A model generated the notes under the pieces. It did no database searches. It saw only the letters and a program-made list of their open reading frames with translations, and had not been told where the DNA came from. From Methylotenera sp. (GTDB lineage: Bacteria; Pseudomonadota; Gammaproteobacteria; Burkholderiales; Methylophilaceae): DNA of 64,000 bases. Positions 18,696-28,921 of the stretch are shown in pieces. The translations under genes and the position numbers were made by a program. Position 1 is the stretch's first letter, and every line of letters begins with the position of its first letter. The stretch covers positions 1-64,000 of the forward strand of contig NZ_JAQSDZ010000011.1 of assembly GCF_029946165.1 (NCBI RefSeq). Direction: 5' to 3'.

Positions 18696-20231
18696 TTGTC
18701 TACAATCAATCTTAAAGCAGTCAATCTGCAAGAAATAAAAACAAATTTATTAAGTGGCTTAACTGTTGCATTAGCGATGGTGCCAGAAGCGATTGCCTTC
18801 GCACTGATTGCTCACGTTTCACCGCTCACTGGTTTATATGCAGCAGTTATTGTTGCATTTATTACATCAACCTTTGGTGGTCGTCCAGGCATGATTTCTG
18901 GCGCCACTGGGGCACTCGCTGTAGTGATGGTGGCTTTAGTGGTTCAGCATGGCGTTGAGTACCTTTTCGCTACCGTCGTGCTGATGGGCATGCTGCAAAT
19001 GCTGTTTGCCGTAGCAAAATTGGGCAAGTTTATTCGGATGGTGCCTCATCCCGTCATGTTGGGTTTTGTGAATGGTCTGGCTATTGTTATCTTCTTGGCG
19101 CAGTTCGGTCATTTTAAAACAGTCGCAGCAGATGGCACGACAGCATGGATGAGCGGTGAACCCCTTTTTATTATGGCGGCATTGATTGCACTCACCGTCG
19201 CTATCATCTATCTATTACCTAGAATCACAAAGGCTATTCCTTCAACACTTGCGGCTATCATGGTGGTGTCATTCGGTGTTCCATTTTTAGGCATTGACAC
19301 CAAAACAGTGGGAGATTTAGGCTCTATTGCTGGTGGTCTGCCAAGTTTCCATTTACCCGCTGTACCGTTCAATGTTGAAACATTCAGGATTATCTTTCCT
19401 TACGCATTAATTTTAGCAGCCATCGGTTTGATTGAAACCTTGCTTACGCTTAATCTGATTGATGATATGACCGATACTAGAGGCAAACCTAATCGTGAAT
19501 CACTGGCACAAGGTGTTGCTAACGTTGTCACTGGCTTCTTTGGCGGCATGGGTGGTTGCGCCATGATTGGTCAAAGCATGATTAACGTAAATAACGGCGC
19601 ACTTAAAAGACTATCAGGCATTGCAACTGCTATATTCCTACTTTCATTTATTCTGTTTGCATCCCATTGGATTGAAATGATTCCATTGGCGGCGCTGATT
19701 GGTGTGATGTTTGTGGTGGCAGAAAAAACCTTTGAATGGGGTAGTTTTAGATTGTTTGGCAAAGTGCCGAAATCAGATCTTTTTGTGGCTCTATTAGTAA
19801 CCGTTACAACAGTCATTACAGATTTAGCCGTCGCCGTGATTGTAGGTGTCATTGTTGCCGCACTGGTATTTGCTTGGGAACATGCCAAACAAATCAGCGT
19901 AAATACCTTTGTAGATGAAAAAGGCTGGAAAGTATATGAGTTGCAGGGCAGCTTGTTTTTCGCATCTATTTCAGCATTTCAGAATCTGTTTTCACCGATC
20001 AACGACCCAGACGAAGTAGTGATTGACTTTAGAAATGCTCGCGTGGCGGATCACTCAGCACTAGTTGCCATAGATACGCTGGCTGTTAGGTATCACTCTC
20101 TAGGTAAAAAGCTACATTTGAAACACCTGAGCCAAGATTGCTTAGAGTTGCTAGAGAATGCTAAAGGTATGATTGAGGTAAACGTTATGGAAGACCCAAA
20201 ATATCATATTGCCGATAATAAATTGGGGTAG
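18696..20231 (+). CDS. SulP-family inorganic anion transporter
   Basis: The protein has about 11 transmembrane helices with the SulP signatures (LSGLTVALAMVPEAIAFALI, GRPGMISGATGALAVVM, FFGGMGGCAMIGQSMIN) and a C-terminal STAS domain (about the last 110 residues, VVIDFRNARVADHSALVAID). It transports sulfate, bicarbonate or a related anion. I place the start at TTG 18696 because GGGGA lies 8 bp ahead; an in-frame TTG at 18639 would add 19 residues. Confidence 0.88.
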   Translation: MSTINLKAVNLQEIKTNLLSGLTVALAMVPEAIAFALIAHVSPLTGLYAAVIVAFITSTFGGRPGMISGATGALAVVMVALVVQHGVEYLFATVVLMGMLQMLFAVAKLGKFIRMVPHPVMLGFVNGLAIVIFLAQFGHFKTVAADGTTAWMSGEPLFIMAALIALTVAIIYLLPRITKAIPSTLAAIMVVSFGVPFLGIDTKTVGDLGSIAGGLPSFHLPAVPFNVETFRIIFPYALILAAIGLIETLLTLNLIDDMTDTRGKPNRESLAQGVANVVTGFFGGMGGCAMIGQSMINVNNGALKRLSGIATAIFLLSFILFASHWIEMIPLAALIGVMFVVAEKTFEWGSFRLFGKVPKSDLFVALLVTVTTVITDLAVAVIVGVIVAALVFAWEHAKQISVNTFVDEKGWKVYELQGSLFFASISAFQNLFSPINDPDEVVIDFRNARVADHSALVAIDTLAVRYHSLGKKLHLKHLSQDCLELLENAKGMIEVNVMEDPKYHIADNKLG

Positions 20232-20647
20232 TGAAGCTATTATTTGGCAGACTGATTAAGGAGTTATGAGCTTTAGTCAGCAATGCCATGTGTGCACCTA
20301 TATGGATACTGTTAATCTTGGCAATTAGTTTTAGTAGCTCAGAGATTAATGATGCATTCAATACTGTGACTAAGATTCGAAGAGCAAGTGTCTCGCATTA
20401 ACTTTGCAACACCCGAATATGAGCGTGACCTAGAGTCTAATAAACACGAATTTTTCGGACGAGCGGCCACCAGTCATAAAGAAATATTTGCAACGGTCGC
20501 TACATAGCAACCCATCCGACAATTGTCAGACTTTCTCGCGCTGTATTGAGGAAGGTGCTACTGTTGAGCTGTCCAATGGAATCTGTTGTTAACGGCAGAT
20601 TTCAATATCTCTAATTTAGTGATGAAGAAGTTGTTACTCAATCAAAA
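20232..20647. other. Gap with a decayed coding stretch
   Basis: No intact gene was found. On the plus strand 20370-20507 is an open stretch of 45 codons ending TAG, containing EEQVSRINFATPEYERDLES and NKHEFFGRAATSHKEIFA. It has protein-like composition but no start, so it is probably a gene remnant. I could not name the family. Confidence 0.35.
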
Positions 20648-20881
20648 TTACAGCTTTTTAATATAAAAATTAAACAGGTCGTCAGATTTTGACTCTTTTA
20701 GCAACTCATAAGCGTTGTTTTTTACTAAAGTGCGCAAATTGTTAATAGTACCTTCTTTGTTAGTGACAACCTTCAATGTATACCCAGAAGTAAGAGTGTC
20801 TAGCACCTCTTTAGTTTTAATTGTTGGCACTGGGCAGTCATCTTGAGTTACGTCCAAGATCAAATCATAAGTAATGTTCAT
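20648..20881 (-). CDS. TusA-family sulfurtransferase-like protein
   Basis: The 77-residue protein has the TusA fold pattern with the active CPxP motif (DDCPVPTIKTKEVLDTL) and a C-terminal EGTINNLRTLVKNNAYELLK. Family members carry persulfide sulfur to acceptors. The SD GGGAGGAGT lies ahead of the ATG. No partner gene adjoins it, so the pathway is unclear; it may be a stand-alone TusA paralogue rather than the tRNA-thiolation TusA. Confidence 0.75.
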   Translation of the reverse strand: MNITYDLILDVTQDDCPVPTIKTKEVLDTLTSGYTLKVVTNKEGTINNLRTLVKNNAYELLKESKSDDLFNFYIKKL

Positions 20882-21065
20882 GAATACTCCTCCCTTAATA
20901 TTAAGAAATCTATGAAACGAATCATGGTTAAATTAACCATGAAAATAATTATTAAAACGAAAGAGTTTTTCGTTAGTGCATCGAGCTATATGCTAAATAT
21001 ATTTGCATAAATACAATTTGTACAATTATAATTGTGTTTTAATTTTAATTAAAGGATGTATTACA

Positions 21066-21614
21066 ATGAAATACAGATTGATTTTTGCATTAATCCCAGC
21101 GTTATTATCAGCTTGTGCAGGCACTAAGCTTCAACCGGACTCAGCACCAAAAGTTGCGGCACCAGTTCAGGCGCAGACTCAGCAGCCTGTTGCTGAATCA
21201 CCATCGGTTAATGCTTCAACAGCGCCAATTGAGAATAAAAAAATTGCCGAAAATCCATTAAATGACCCAAGCAACATCTTATACAAACGCAGCGTATATT
21301 TTGCTTTTGATAAATTTGACATTAATCCAGAATTTAGATCGTTGATTGAGGCGCATGCGAAATATTTATCGGAGCATCCTAATGCTAGTGTTCGGTTAGA
21401 GGGTAATGCCGATGACCGAGGAAGCCGAGAGTACAATCTTTCATTAGGTCAGAAACGTGCAGTTGCAGTTAAAAATGCAATGAATATTTATGGTGTATCT
21501 GACAAACAGATCGAAACTGTGAGCTTTGGAGAAGAAAAACCCAAAGCATTGGGGGATGACGAAACTTCATGGGCAGAAAATCGTCGTGCTGATATCACTT
21601 ATTCTGTGGAGTAA
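21066..21614 (+). CDS. pal: OmpA-family peptidoglycan-associated lipoprotein (Pal-like)
   Basis: From ATG 21066 (AAAGGA ahead) the 182-residue protein has a lipoprotein signal (FALIPALLSACAG, lipid-modified Cys), a Pro/Gln/Ala-rich linker, then an OmpA-C domain: SVYFAFDKFDINPEFRSLIE, LEGNADDRGSREYNLSLGQK and NRRADITYS. It anchors the outer membrane to peptidoglycan. It lies alone rather than in a tol operon, so it may be a paralogue of the main Pal. Confidence 0.85.
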   Translation: MKYRLIFALIPALLSACAGTKLQPDSAPKVAAPVQAQTQQPVAESPSVNASTAPIENKKIAENPLNDPSNILYKRSVYFAFDKFDINPEFRSLIEAHAKYLSEHPNASVRLEGNADDRGSREYNLSLGQKRAVAVKNAMNIYGVSDKQIETVSFGEEKPKALGDDETSWAENRRADITYSVE

Positions 21615-21662
21615 TCTTTGTCCCTATTCGTTAGAATATGCTTCTAAGCAAAGTAAGAAATC

Positions 21663-22979
21663 ATGCCAACTCTCAGTGATATTCTAGCTACATTTCAAAC
21701 TTTTAAACTAACAAATCTTGATGCTTGGCGTGGTCGACTGATTGTCTGGACTGCAGCTGCAACAGCTGGATTAATCGTAGTGCTTTTTGCCAAAGCATCT
21801 GAGCACGCCATTGCCATGTTCTTTTTAATACAAAAATCATATTGGTGGGCTCCTATAGTATTAACACCACTTGCAGGCATGCTGATTGTTTGGATCACAA
21901 ATCGTTGGTTTACGGGTGCAGGAGGGAGCGGTATTCCGCAAACCATAGCTGCACTGCATGTAGAAAACCAAAACACCCCACTTTCATCTTTTGTGTCCCT
22001 TAAGTTAGCCTTTGGCAAAGTTGTACTTGGCGTTGGTGCATTAGCTGCTGGGTTTTCTGCTGGAAGAGAAGGACCATCGGTTCAAGTAGGCGCAAGCATC
22101 ATGCATGCCTTTCGTCGATTTTTACCTGTCGGATTTTCTGTACACCCTAAACATCTCATTTTAGCTGGCGGTGCAGCAGGCATCTCGGCTGCATTTAATA
22201 CCCCGTTAGCGGGTGTGGTGTTTGCCATTGAAGAGTTGGGGCGACGCTTTGAGCAAAAGACAAATGGGGTTGTGATCACTGCAATTGTATTGGCCGGACT
22301 TGTATCAATCTCTATACAAGGTAACTATACCTATTTTGGGAATCTAGCTGTAGGGGTCGTTGATCGAGCTATTATCCTACCAGTCATTGTATGCGGAGTT
22401 GTTTGCGGACTATTTGGTGGTGTTTTTAGTAGAACATTGATTGAGTCATCAACTCGGCTAAAGGGACGCCTAGGAACATTTCGCCTACTGCATCCGCTAT
22501 GGTGGGCTGGGTTTTGTGGCTTATTGGTTGCTATGCTAGGCGTAATCAGCGCTGGTGCTGCACACGGTTCTGGATATGCATACACTCAGGAGTTATTGAA
22601 AGGTGGTAGTGTCGATAGCTGGCAATATGCTCCTGTTAAATACCTAGCGACTATTTTTACCTACCTAAGCGGTATTCCTGGTGGGATATTTGCACCCTCA
22701 TTGTCCATTGGTGCGGGTATAGGACATGACCTGCTACCTTTGTTTGGGCACAATCATTTACCAACTGCAATTATCGCGTTATGCATGGCAGGGTTTTTAT
22801 CTGCGGCAACGCAAGCACCTCTAACATCATTCATTATCGTAATGGAAATGATTGATGGGCATGAGATGGTGATTAGTTTAATGGCAGTGACCATGATTGC
22901 TTCATTAACAGCGAGAATATTTAGCCCCCCGCTTTATGCAACGCTTGCTGATATTCAATTAACGCGAGTTACAAACTAA
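21663..22979 (+). CDS. ClC-type chloride channel / transporter
   Basis: The 438-residue membrane protein shows the ClC selectivity motifs GAGGSGIPQ, AGREGPSVQVGA and GGIFAPSLSIGAG, with FNTPLAGVVFAIEEL. CBS domains are absent. It moves chloride or another halide, perhaps exchanging protons. It starts 48 bp after pal. Confidence 0.92.
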   Translation: MPTLSDILATFQTFKLTNLDAWRGRLIVWTAAATAGLIVVLFAKASEHAIAMFFLIQKSYWWAPIVLTPLAGMLIVWITNRWFTGAGGSGIPQTIAALHVENQNTPLSSFVSLKLAFGKVVLGVGALAAGFSAGREGPSVQVGASIMHAFRRFLPVGFSVHPKHLILAGGAAGISAAFNTPLAGVVFAIEELGRRFEQKTNGVVITAIVLAGLVSISIQGNYTYFGNLAVGVVDRAIILPVIVCGVVCGLFGGVFSRTLIESSTRLKGRLGTFRLLHPLWWAGFCGLLVAMLGVISAGAAHGSGYAYTQELLKGGSVDSWQYAPVKYLATIFTYLSGIPGGIFAPSLSIGAGIGHDLLPLFGHNHLPTAIIALCMAGFLSAATQAPLTSFIIVMEMIDGHEMVISLMAVTMIASLTARIFSPPLYATLADIQLTRVTN

Positions 22980-23091
22980 AGACAAAGTAATATTTTGCTA
23001 GTTAAGCAAATATTGACAGAAAAATACATTTGTACAATAATTACTACCCAGTGAGTCGTGTCACTAGAATCTAAAGGTTTAAATTAGTATC

Positions 23092-23135
23092 GCGTGTATA
23101 AAGCCCTTCCATGGGGCTTTATACACGCTTTCTTT
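23092..23135 (+). terminator. Rho-independent terminator
   Basis: A 15-bp perfect stem, GCGTGTATAAAGCCC (23092-23106) and GGGCTTTATACACGC (23114-23128), with a 7-nt loop is followed by a T-rich run. It lies about 110 bp after the ClC gene and just ahead of marR. Confidence 0.8.
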
Positions 23136-23199
23136 TTGCTGGCAGTCACTTTTATCTTTGTCACTTGTCAGGTTAGCAGAATCAAGCAATAATCTTGCT

Positions 23200-23679
23200 A
23201 TGATTACTTTAAACAATTCAAAATCAGCACTAGATACCTTGGCACTTTTTCGTATTGTATTTAAGTCCGCCAATCGGCATTTCCATGAAATCGAGAAGAA
23301 AGCCGGAGTAGGAGGCGCATCTCTGTGGGCGCTTGCGGAAATTGCCGAGTCTGAAAAATTAACAGTATCTGGTTTGGCTAAAGCAATGGCAGTGCATCAG
23401 TCTACAGCAAGCAATTTGATGGAAAAGCTCGAATCCAGTGGTTACGTTTTGAGAACAAGAAGCACAGAAGATCGGCGCGTTGTATATCTTGAAATAACAC
23501 CAAAAGGACAAGCCGCTTTAGAAAAATCCCCACCCCCATACCGTGGAATATTGCCAGATGCACTCATGAGGCTCGATCCAATTACTCTTGAAGAGCTCAA
23601 TCAAAATCTCACTAAGCTAGTTACATCTCTAGAACATAAACAAGTTAATGCGGGGTATGAGCCATTAGGTGGAGAATAG
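23200..23679 (+). CDS. MarR-family transcriptional regulator
   Basis: From ATG 23200 the protein is 159 residues with a MarR winged helix (about 45-120): SLWALAEIAESEKLTVSGLA, MAVHQSTASNLMEKLESSGY and RSTEDRRVVYLEITPKG. The tail is unusual (SPPPYRGILPDALMRLDP). Its start lacks a clear SD, and an upstream TTG at 23158 is possible. No divergent or downstream target gene is obvious. Confidence 0.8.
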   Translation: MITLNNSKSALDTLALFRIVFKSANRHFHEIEKKAGVGGASLWALAEIAESEKLTVSGLAKAMAVHQSTASNLMEKLESSGYVLRTRSTEDRRVVYLEITPKGQAALEKSPPPYRGILPDALMRLDPITLEELNQNLTKLVTSLEHKQVNAGYEPLGGE

Positions 23680-24058
23680 TAATATAGATTCAGCATAGGC
23701 TACATACTACATTTCCATTAATACAATCTCACTTAAAATATCTTTAGAATTAAGTTTTAAGGAAGAGGTTGTAAACAGTTTCTTTTCATACTTTCGCCAT
23801 GATGAAATAACATATTCATTTACGTCTTCAAGTAAAAAGTATGTCGAAGTTTTTTCTGAGCAATTTTCCTACGTCAGCAGATGAGGCCCTTGAGACGGTC
23901 GCTAATCTCAATATGACGAATTCTGAATGGCTACTAAGTGTAATTATAGGTGGCCTTTTTGAAGGATTATGAGTGGCTTTTTTAGGAGATAATACACAAC
24001 CCTTACAATTTCTTGCAACCATATTGCCAAGTGTAATCGTGCTGCCTATCAATATCGC
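23680..24058. other. Gap with a decayed small membrane reading frame
   Basis: No intact gene was found. On the plus strand from ATG 23841 about 34 codons read MSKFFLSNFPTSADEALETV then ANLNMTNSEWLLSV before a stop. Another frame then continues as a hydrophobic stretch (FLGDNTQPLQFLATILPSVI) up to TAA overlapping the end of the glucosidase gene. This looks like a small membrane-protein gene broken by frameshift and stop. Confidence 0.3.
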
Positions 24059-26794
24059 TTAATCGCCCTTTTGTTGTCTCATTAGAAGTAAATTTGCAAC
24101 TAGCCCTGTCCAGCCAGTTTGGTGAGAGGCACCCAGTCCCTGTCCCGTTTCACCATGGTAATACTCATTAAACTGCAATAAATTTTGCCAGTGCGGGTCT
24201 GATTGAAATGGACTATCAGTGGTGAAAGCCGCAATATTGCCACCTGTGTCACGCTGAAAGACGCCAGCGATACGGTCGGCCAGCAAACAGGAAACTTCGT
24301 GCAGCGTCATCTCACGATTATCCAGGTACGGCACTTCAACTTTGAAATTTTCGCCCATGTAATGGTGGAACTTCATCATGGTTTCAATCAAAAGATAATT
24401 GACAGGCATCCATACTGGCCCGCGCCAGTTAGAGTTGCCGCCAAATAACCCTGTGTTGGATTCGCCTGGCAGGTATTCAATCAGCGCGCGACCGATGGCT
24501 GGAAGCCAGCCTAAATCATGATGCATAGTATGGATGCGACTCACGCTGCGGATGCCGTGTGGTGAGAGAAACTCATTTTCATTCATTAAGTGCTTGAGCA
24601 CTGGCGGCAGCATGAGGTGGTTTGCCAGCGATAACAGATGCTCGCCGCGCTCGTTGGTGTGGGCAGGGCAGGCGCAAATGGTGTGTCCGTCGAACATGCC
24701 GCCCATGTGCGCCATTAGCATTTTTTCAAATCTGGGTGAGGTTTTTAGTAAACGTGGTTCAACCACTTCGCAAGCGAACAGTGGAATAATTCCCACCATG
24801 GAAAACACATCAATGCGATGACGACTACCATCTGGCGTAATCAGAATATCCTTAAAGAAACCGTCATCGCTATCCCATAGTGAAGGGCTGCCATCTACAT
24901 TGCCTGCCATGACATTGGCCATACTCAAAAACTGGCTGTAGCACTGCAGGGCAATATCTTCATAATCTGGCTCTTCAGTCGCTAACTCCAGCGCAATCAT
25001 AGTCATGTTAAGGGCAAACATCGCCACCCAGCCAGTAGCATCAGCCTGTTTCAATCGGTAGCCTTCTGGTAGGGGCTGCGAGCGGTCATATACCGAGATG
25101 TTATCCAGACCCAGAAAACCACCTTCAAACACGCCATTGCCATCGGCATCCTTAGCATTGAGCCACCAGGTGTAGTTAAGCAAAAGCTTATGCATGGCGC
25201 GACGTAAAAATCCCAGGTCGCCATGGCCACGCTGCTCACGTTCCATGCGAAACACTTTGAGTACAGCCATGGCATGCACCGGTGGATTAACATCACCAAA
25301 GGCCCATTCATAGGCTGGTATCTGGCCATTGGGGTGCAGGGTGTCTTCACGTAACAGAATTTCGAGCTGCTGCTTGGCGAAGTCAATATCTACCAAAGCC
25401 AAAGGTATGGTATGAAATGCCAAGTCCCAAGCGGCAAACCAAGGAAACTCCCAACTATCGGGGACAGACATCACGTCTGCGGCATGAAAATGTCGCCACT
25501 GACGGTTGCGACCAGTTTTGCGAGATTCAGGTGGTTGGACAATATCGCCGTCCAGCCAGCGTGCCACATCAAAATGATAGAACTGTTTATTCCAAATCAT
25601 GCCAGCCAGAGCTTGGCGCAAAATATTACGCGCCTCATCGCTTGCAGTCTCTGCTGGCAGCAGGCTACGGTAAAACGCATTCGCTTCGACCTCACGTTGA
25701 TTAAACACTTCAGCCGTCACGGAGAACGGCCCATTGAGGGCCTTGTCTGACAACACCAATTCCAACGTAACCGACTGATGAGCTTCTACCATATGTGTAT
25801 GCCAAGCGGCGAACTTGGTGCCAGTGTGTGCTGGATTGACTGCTTGCTCATCACCATGCACCACGCGGTGATGAAAGGCGTTTTTTACATATGGCGCACG
25901 ATTGGGCTGCCCCCAAAGCGCCTGTGTGTTGCTATCGTTCTCGGTAAACAAAGGTTGTGCGACTTCACGTCCGTAGCAATAGTATTCTCCTAATCCATCA
26001 ACCACTGCGCGCACTGCCCATGCTGCGCCCAAAGGGGTTTTACCAAGCATCAACTCAGGCTTGCCTTCTGCGCCCTCACCCCAGCCCCAAGTATTTCTAC
26101 ACCACAAGGTGGGCAACAGATGCAGCACAGCGGCTTCCGCCCCACGATTGCTTGCTGTGATGCGGACATGTATTTGACCAACATCTGCTTTAGCGTAAGC
26201 CACTTCAATATCCCAATAGTGATTATCTGCAAAAGCGCCCGTGTCTATTAAATTATAAGGAGGATCATCACGTGTGCGACGTGCGTTCTCTTCTACCAGC
26301 TGGCTGTAGGGAAAAGCACGCTGCGGATATTTGTAGTGGTAGCGCAAGAAGCTGTGGCTAGGCGTAGCGTCAAGGTAAAAATAGGCTTCTTTTACATCTT
26401 CACCATGGTTGCCCTGATTACCGGTGAGACCAAACGCACGCTCTTTCAAAATAGGGTCAACGCCGTTCCACAAGGTAAGCGCAAAGCATAACCGTTGCTG
26501 CTCGTCACAAATGCCGCCCAAGCCATCTTCACTCCAGCGATAAGCGCGAGCACGTGATTGGTCATGGCTAAAATGCTCCCACGCCGTGCCGTCAGCACTA
26601 TAATCTTCACGCACCGTACCCCACGCACGTTCGGCCAGATATGGCCCCCACAAGCGCCAGTTTTCCTGGCCTTGGCGTTGCGCTTCCAGGCGCTGCCGTT
26701 CGGTAGCCGCAAGGTCACCGTGAAATAGATGTTGAGCAAACATACCTACCTTTCCGAGCAAGCTTGTATCAGGCTTATTTTTAGCAGCATCCAT
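24059..26794 (-). CDS. GH63-type glucosidase
   Basis: The 911-residue protein matches the long GH63/MGH1-type glucosidase family. It starts with RLEAQRQGQENWRLWGPYLA and AWGTVREDYSADGTAWEHFS. The (alpha/alpha)6 catalytic barrel holds WEFPWFAAWDLAFHTIPLAL (Asp, probable general acid) and LFGGNSNWRGPVWMPVNYLL. It has no signal peptide, so it acts in the cytoplasm, probably on glucosides such as trehalose- or glucosylglycerate-like compounds or oligosaccharides. It directly follows the debranching enzyme gene (0 bp gap), so the two are one operon. Confidence 0.85.
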   Translation of the reverse strand: MDAAKNKPDTSLLGKVGMFAQHLFHGDLAATERQRLEAQRQGQENWRLWGPYLAERAWGTVREDYSADGTAWEHFSHDQSRARAYRWSEDGLGGICDEQQRLCFALTLWNGVDPILKERAFGLTGNQGNHGEDVKEAYFYLDATPSHSFLRYHYKYPQRAFPYSQLVEENARRTRDDPPYNLIDTGAFADNHYWDIEVAYAKADVGQIHVRITASNRGAEAAVLHLLPTLWCRNTWGWGEGAEGKPELMLGKTPLGAAWAVRAVVDGLGEYYCYGREVAQPLFTENDSNTQALWGQPNRAPYVKNAFHHRVVHGDEQAVNPAHTGTKFAAWHTHMVEAHQSVTLELVLSDKALNGPFSVTAEVFNQREVEANAFYRSLLPAETASDEARNILRQALAGMIWNKQFYHFDVARWLDGDIVQPPESRKTGRNRQWRHFHAADVMSVPDSWEFPWFAAWDLAFHTIPLALVDIDFAKQQLEILLREDTLHPNGQIPAYEWAFGDVNPPVHAMAVLKVFRMEREQRGHGDLGFLRRAMHKLLLNYTWWLNAKDADGNGVFEGGFLGLDNISVYDRSQPLPEGYRLKQADATGWVAMFALNMTMIALELATEEPDYEDIALQCYSQFLSMANVMAGNVDGSPSLWDSDDGFFKDILITPDGSRHRIDVFSMVGIIPLFACEVVEPRLLKTSPRFEKMLMAHMGGMFDGHTICACPAHTNERGEHLLSLANHLMLPPVLKHLMNENEFLSPHGIRSVSRIHTMHHDLGWLPAIGRALIEYLPGESNTGLFGGNSNWRGPVWMPVNYLLIETMMKFHHYMGENFKVEVPYLDNREMTLHEVSCLLADRIAGVFQRDTGGNIAAFTTDSPFQSDPHWQNLLQFNEYYHGETGQGLGASHQTGWTGLVANLLLMRQQKGD

Positions 26795-28843
26795 TTATTT
26801 TCCCCCTTGATGATTGACGCGTAAGGCATGTTGCAATTTCCACCAGGCCTCCAGTGTGCAAGCCACCGACCAAGCCTGTGCAGGACAGCCACGTGGTGTG
26901 TGCGGCGCATCCCCATCAAAAATCTCGCTAACTGTGCCCAGCCCTGCATCATTAAGATGTTCCTGCATAGGTTCTAAGCGTAAAAGGGCTTGATTTGCAT
27001 CGCCACTCACGCGATATTCGGCAAGTGCGTAATGGCCAAGCAACCAAGCCCACACGGTGCCTTGATGATAGGCGCTATCGCGCGCCCAAACATCGCCTTC
27101 ATAATAAGGGCGATATTCCGGATGGTTAGGATCTAGCGTGCGTAAACCAAAAGACGTTAATAGATGACTGGCGCATATTTCTACTATGTGGCATTGAGCA
27201 CTTGCATCTAAAGGACTGAAATGCAAACTTACGGCAAAAATCTGGTTTGGTCGAATCCGACCATCATTGCCTTCCGGGCCATCTAAAACATCATGAAGAC
27301 ATTCATGCTCTACGTTGATGAAGCGCTGAAAACCTTTTTTGGTATGCGCTGCCATCGCAGCATAGGTGGCAGATTCTTCTTGATGCCCTAGGCATTGTGC
27401 AAACTGCGCCATGGTCATCAGTGCGTTATACCAAAGCGCATTCACTTCCACAGGCTTGCCAATGCGTGGCGTGATAACGGTATCACCTACTTTGGCATCC
27501 ATCCAGGTGAGTTGCACACCCGCTTCGCCTGCGTAAATCAGGCCATCTGTCTCATCCATCTTGATGTTGTAACGTGTACCATCGCGATAGTACTGGATAA
27601 TCTCCTGCAATTTAGGCCAGGCATCCATGAGCAACTGACGTTCATTGTGAATTTCCACATAAGCGCGCCAGGCTTCGATGTACCATAGCGCAGCGTCCAC
27701 GGTGTTGTATTGTGGGGTATCATTATCCCTAGGAAAATAATTGGGCAGCATGCCGCAATTCACCAAGGGCAGATAACTGCTCAAAAGACGGCGTGCCTGA
27801 GCATAGCGCCCAGTTGCCAATAGCAAACCTGGCAGGGAAATCATCGTGTCGCGACCCCATTCCCCAAACCATGGGTAACCCGCAATGATGGCAGTGCGCT
27901 CCTGTGTATTGTTAATGGCAATATTCACAACAAAGCTATCAGCCGCCATGACCAGTTGATTAATCCAGCGTGGCACATCGGCAAGTTCAGGTACAATATA
28001 CTTTGGCTGTGTGAGCAACATTTTTTCATGCGCAACAAAGCGATCCATGGCCTCCATCACATAAGGCGATGCATCTTCTACCAGTGAAGCCACCATACCC
28101 ATCCAATTGCCTGCATGCAATGGAAACGTAATGTGCCCAACACACAACTGACTATCACGGTCTGCTAAGCCGCGTTCACGCTCTCTGGGCAAATCAAAAT
28201 CCAGCACCCAATAGTTTGCTGCTTCAACTTGCCCACAACGGGAGTTAAAATGTAGCGTATATAAATCATCTTGTTTTACGTCCAGCTCATTTTCATAAAC
28301 AGTTATTTCAGGTGTGCATTGATCGGTCTGCGTGTTGCCGTGATGGTCACGCACATTGACCAACAGGCGCGTCCTTAAATACACTTCACGATCTTCAGGA
28401 TTATCCAGTAAACGCCAAGCCATATAGGAACTTGGTTTTCCAGGCTCCATCCAGATACGCGCCTCAATCAAAAGCCCTTCAAAAGAGTAGCGCCATACGG
28501 GCATGCGACCATCCATATGAAATGACTCAATATTTAAATGGCCACGCGGTTCAATCGCACCACTCCCCCAACGATTCGTATTGAGGGGAATAACGCGATC
28601 ACCATCAAGCAATTCTGCATCAACTTTTGCAAACAGCAAATGCCGCTGAAGCACACCATGATGAGGGCCGGTGAGCGGGGTTATTAACATGCCATGGTAA
28701 CGTCTAGTCAGTGTGCCGGCCACGGTACCGCCAGCATAGCCGCCCAAACCATTGGCCAACCACCATTCTCGTCGCTCTGCTTGCTCCAGATTGTTGCAAA
28801 CATCACGCCCCAAATGCACTAACTGTGGAAGTACGCAAGTCAT
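26795..28843 (-). CDS. Glycogen debranching enzyme (amylo-alpha-1,6-glucosidase type)
   Basis: The 682-residue protein has an N-terminal GDE_N domain (EWWLANGLGGYAGGTVAGTL, RRYHGMLITPL) and a C-terminal glucosidase domain (AGYPWFGEWGRDTMISLPGL, DAALWYIEAWRAYVEIHNER, GDVWARDSAYHQGTVWAWLL). It hydrolyses alpha-1,6 branch glucose in glycogen-like polymers. SD AGGAG lies 7 bp ahead. It sits between the DUF2934 gene and the GH63 gene in one operon read from the ECF-type motif at 29208-29235. Confidence 0.88.
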   Translation of the reverse strand: MTCVLPQLVHLGRDVCNNLEQAERREWWLANGLGGYAGGTVAGTLTRRYHGMLITPLTGPHHGVLQRHLLFAKVDAELLDGDRVIPLNTNRWGSGAIEPRGHLNIESFHMDGRMPVWRYSFEGLLIEARIWMEPGKPSSYMAWRLLDNPEDREVYLRTRLLVNVRDHHGNTQTDQCTPEITVYENELDVKQDDLYTLHFNSRCGQVEAANYWVLDFDLPRERERGLADRDSQLCVGHITFPLHAGNWMGMVASLVEDASPYVMEAMDRFVAHEKMLLTQPKYIVPELADVPRWINQLVMAADSFVVNIAINNTQERTAIIAGYPWFGEWGRDTMISLPGLLLATGRYAQARRLLSSYLPLVNCGMLPNYFPRDNDTPQYNTVDAALWYIEAWRAYVEIHNERQLLMDAWPKLQEIIQYYRDGTRYNIKMDETDGLIYAGEAGVQLTWMDAKVGDTVITPRIGKPVEVNALWYNALMTMAQFAQCLGHQEESATYAAMAAHTKKGFQRFINVEHECLHDVLDGPEGNDGRIRPNQIFAVSLHFSPLDASAQCHIVEICASHLLTSFGLRTLDPNHPEYRPYYEGDVWARDSAYHQGTVWAWLLGHYALAEYRVSGDANQALLRLEPMQEHLNDAGLGTVSEIFDGDAPHTPRGCPAQAWSVACTLEAWWKLQHALRVNHQGGK

Positions 28844-28921
28844 GTTAATCTCCTATTTTGCATTAGTATTGAGATACAAGGAAAAACTGGTGGCTTTAAA
28901 TAAAACCACCATGCGTCACAT

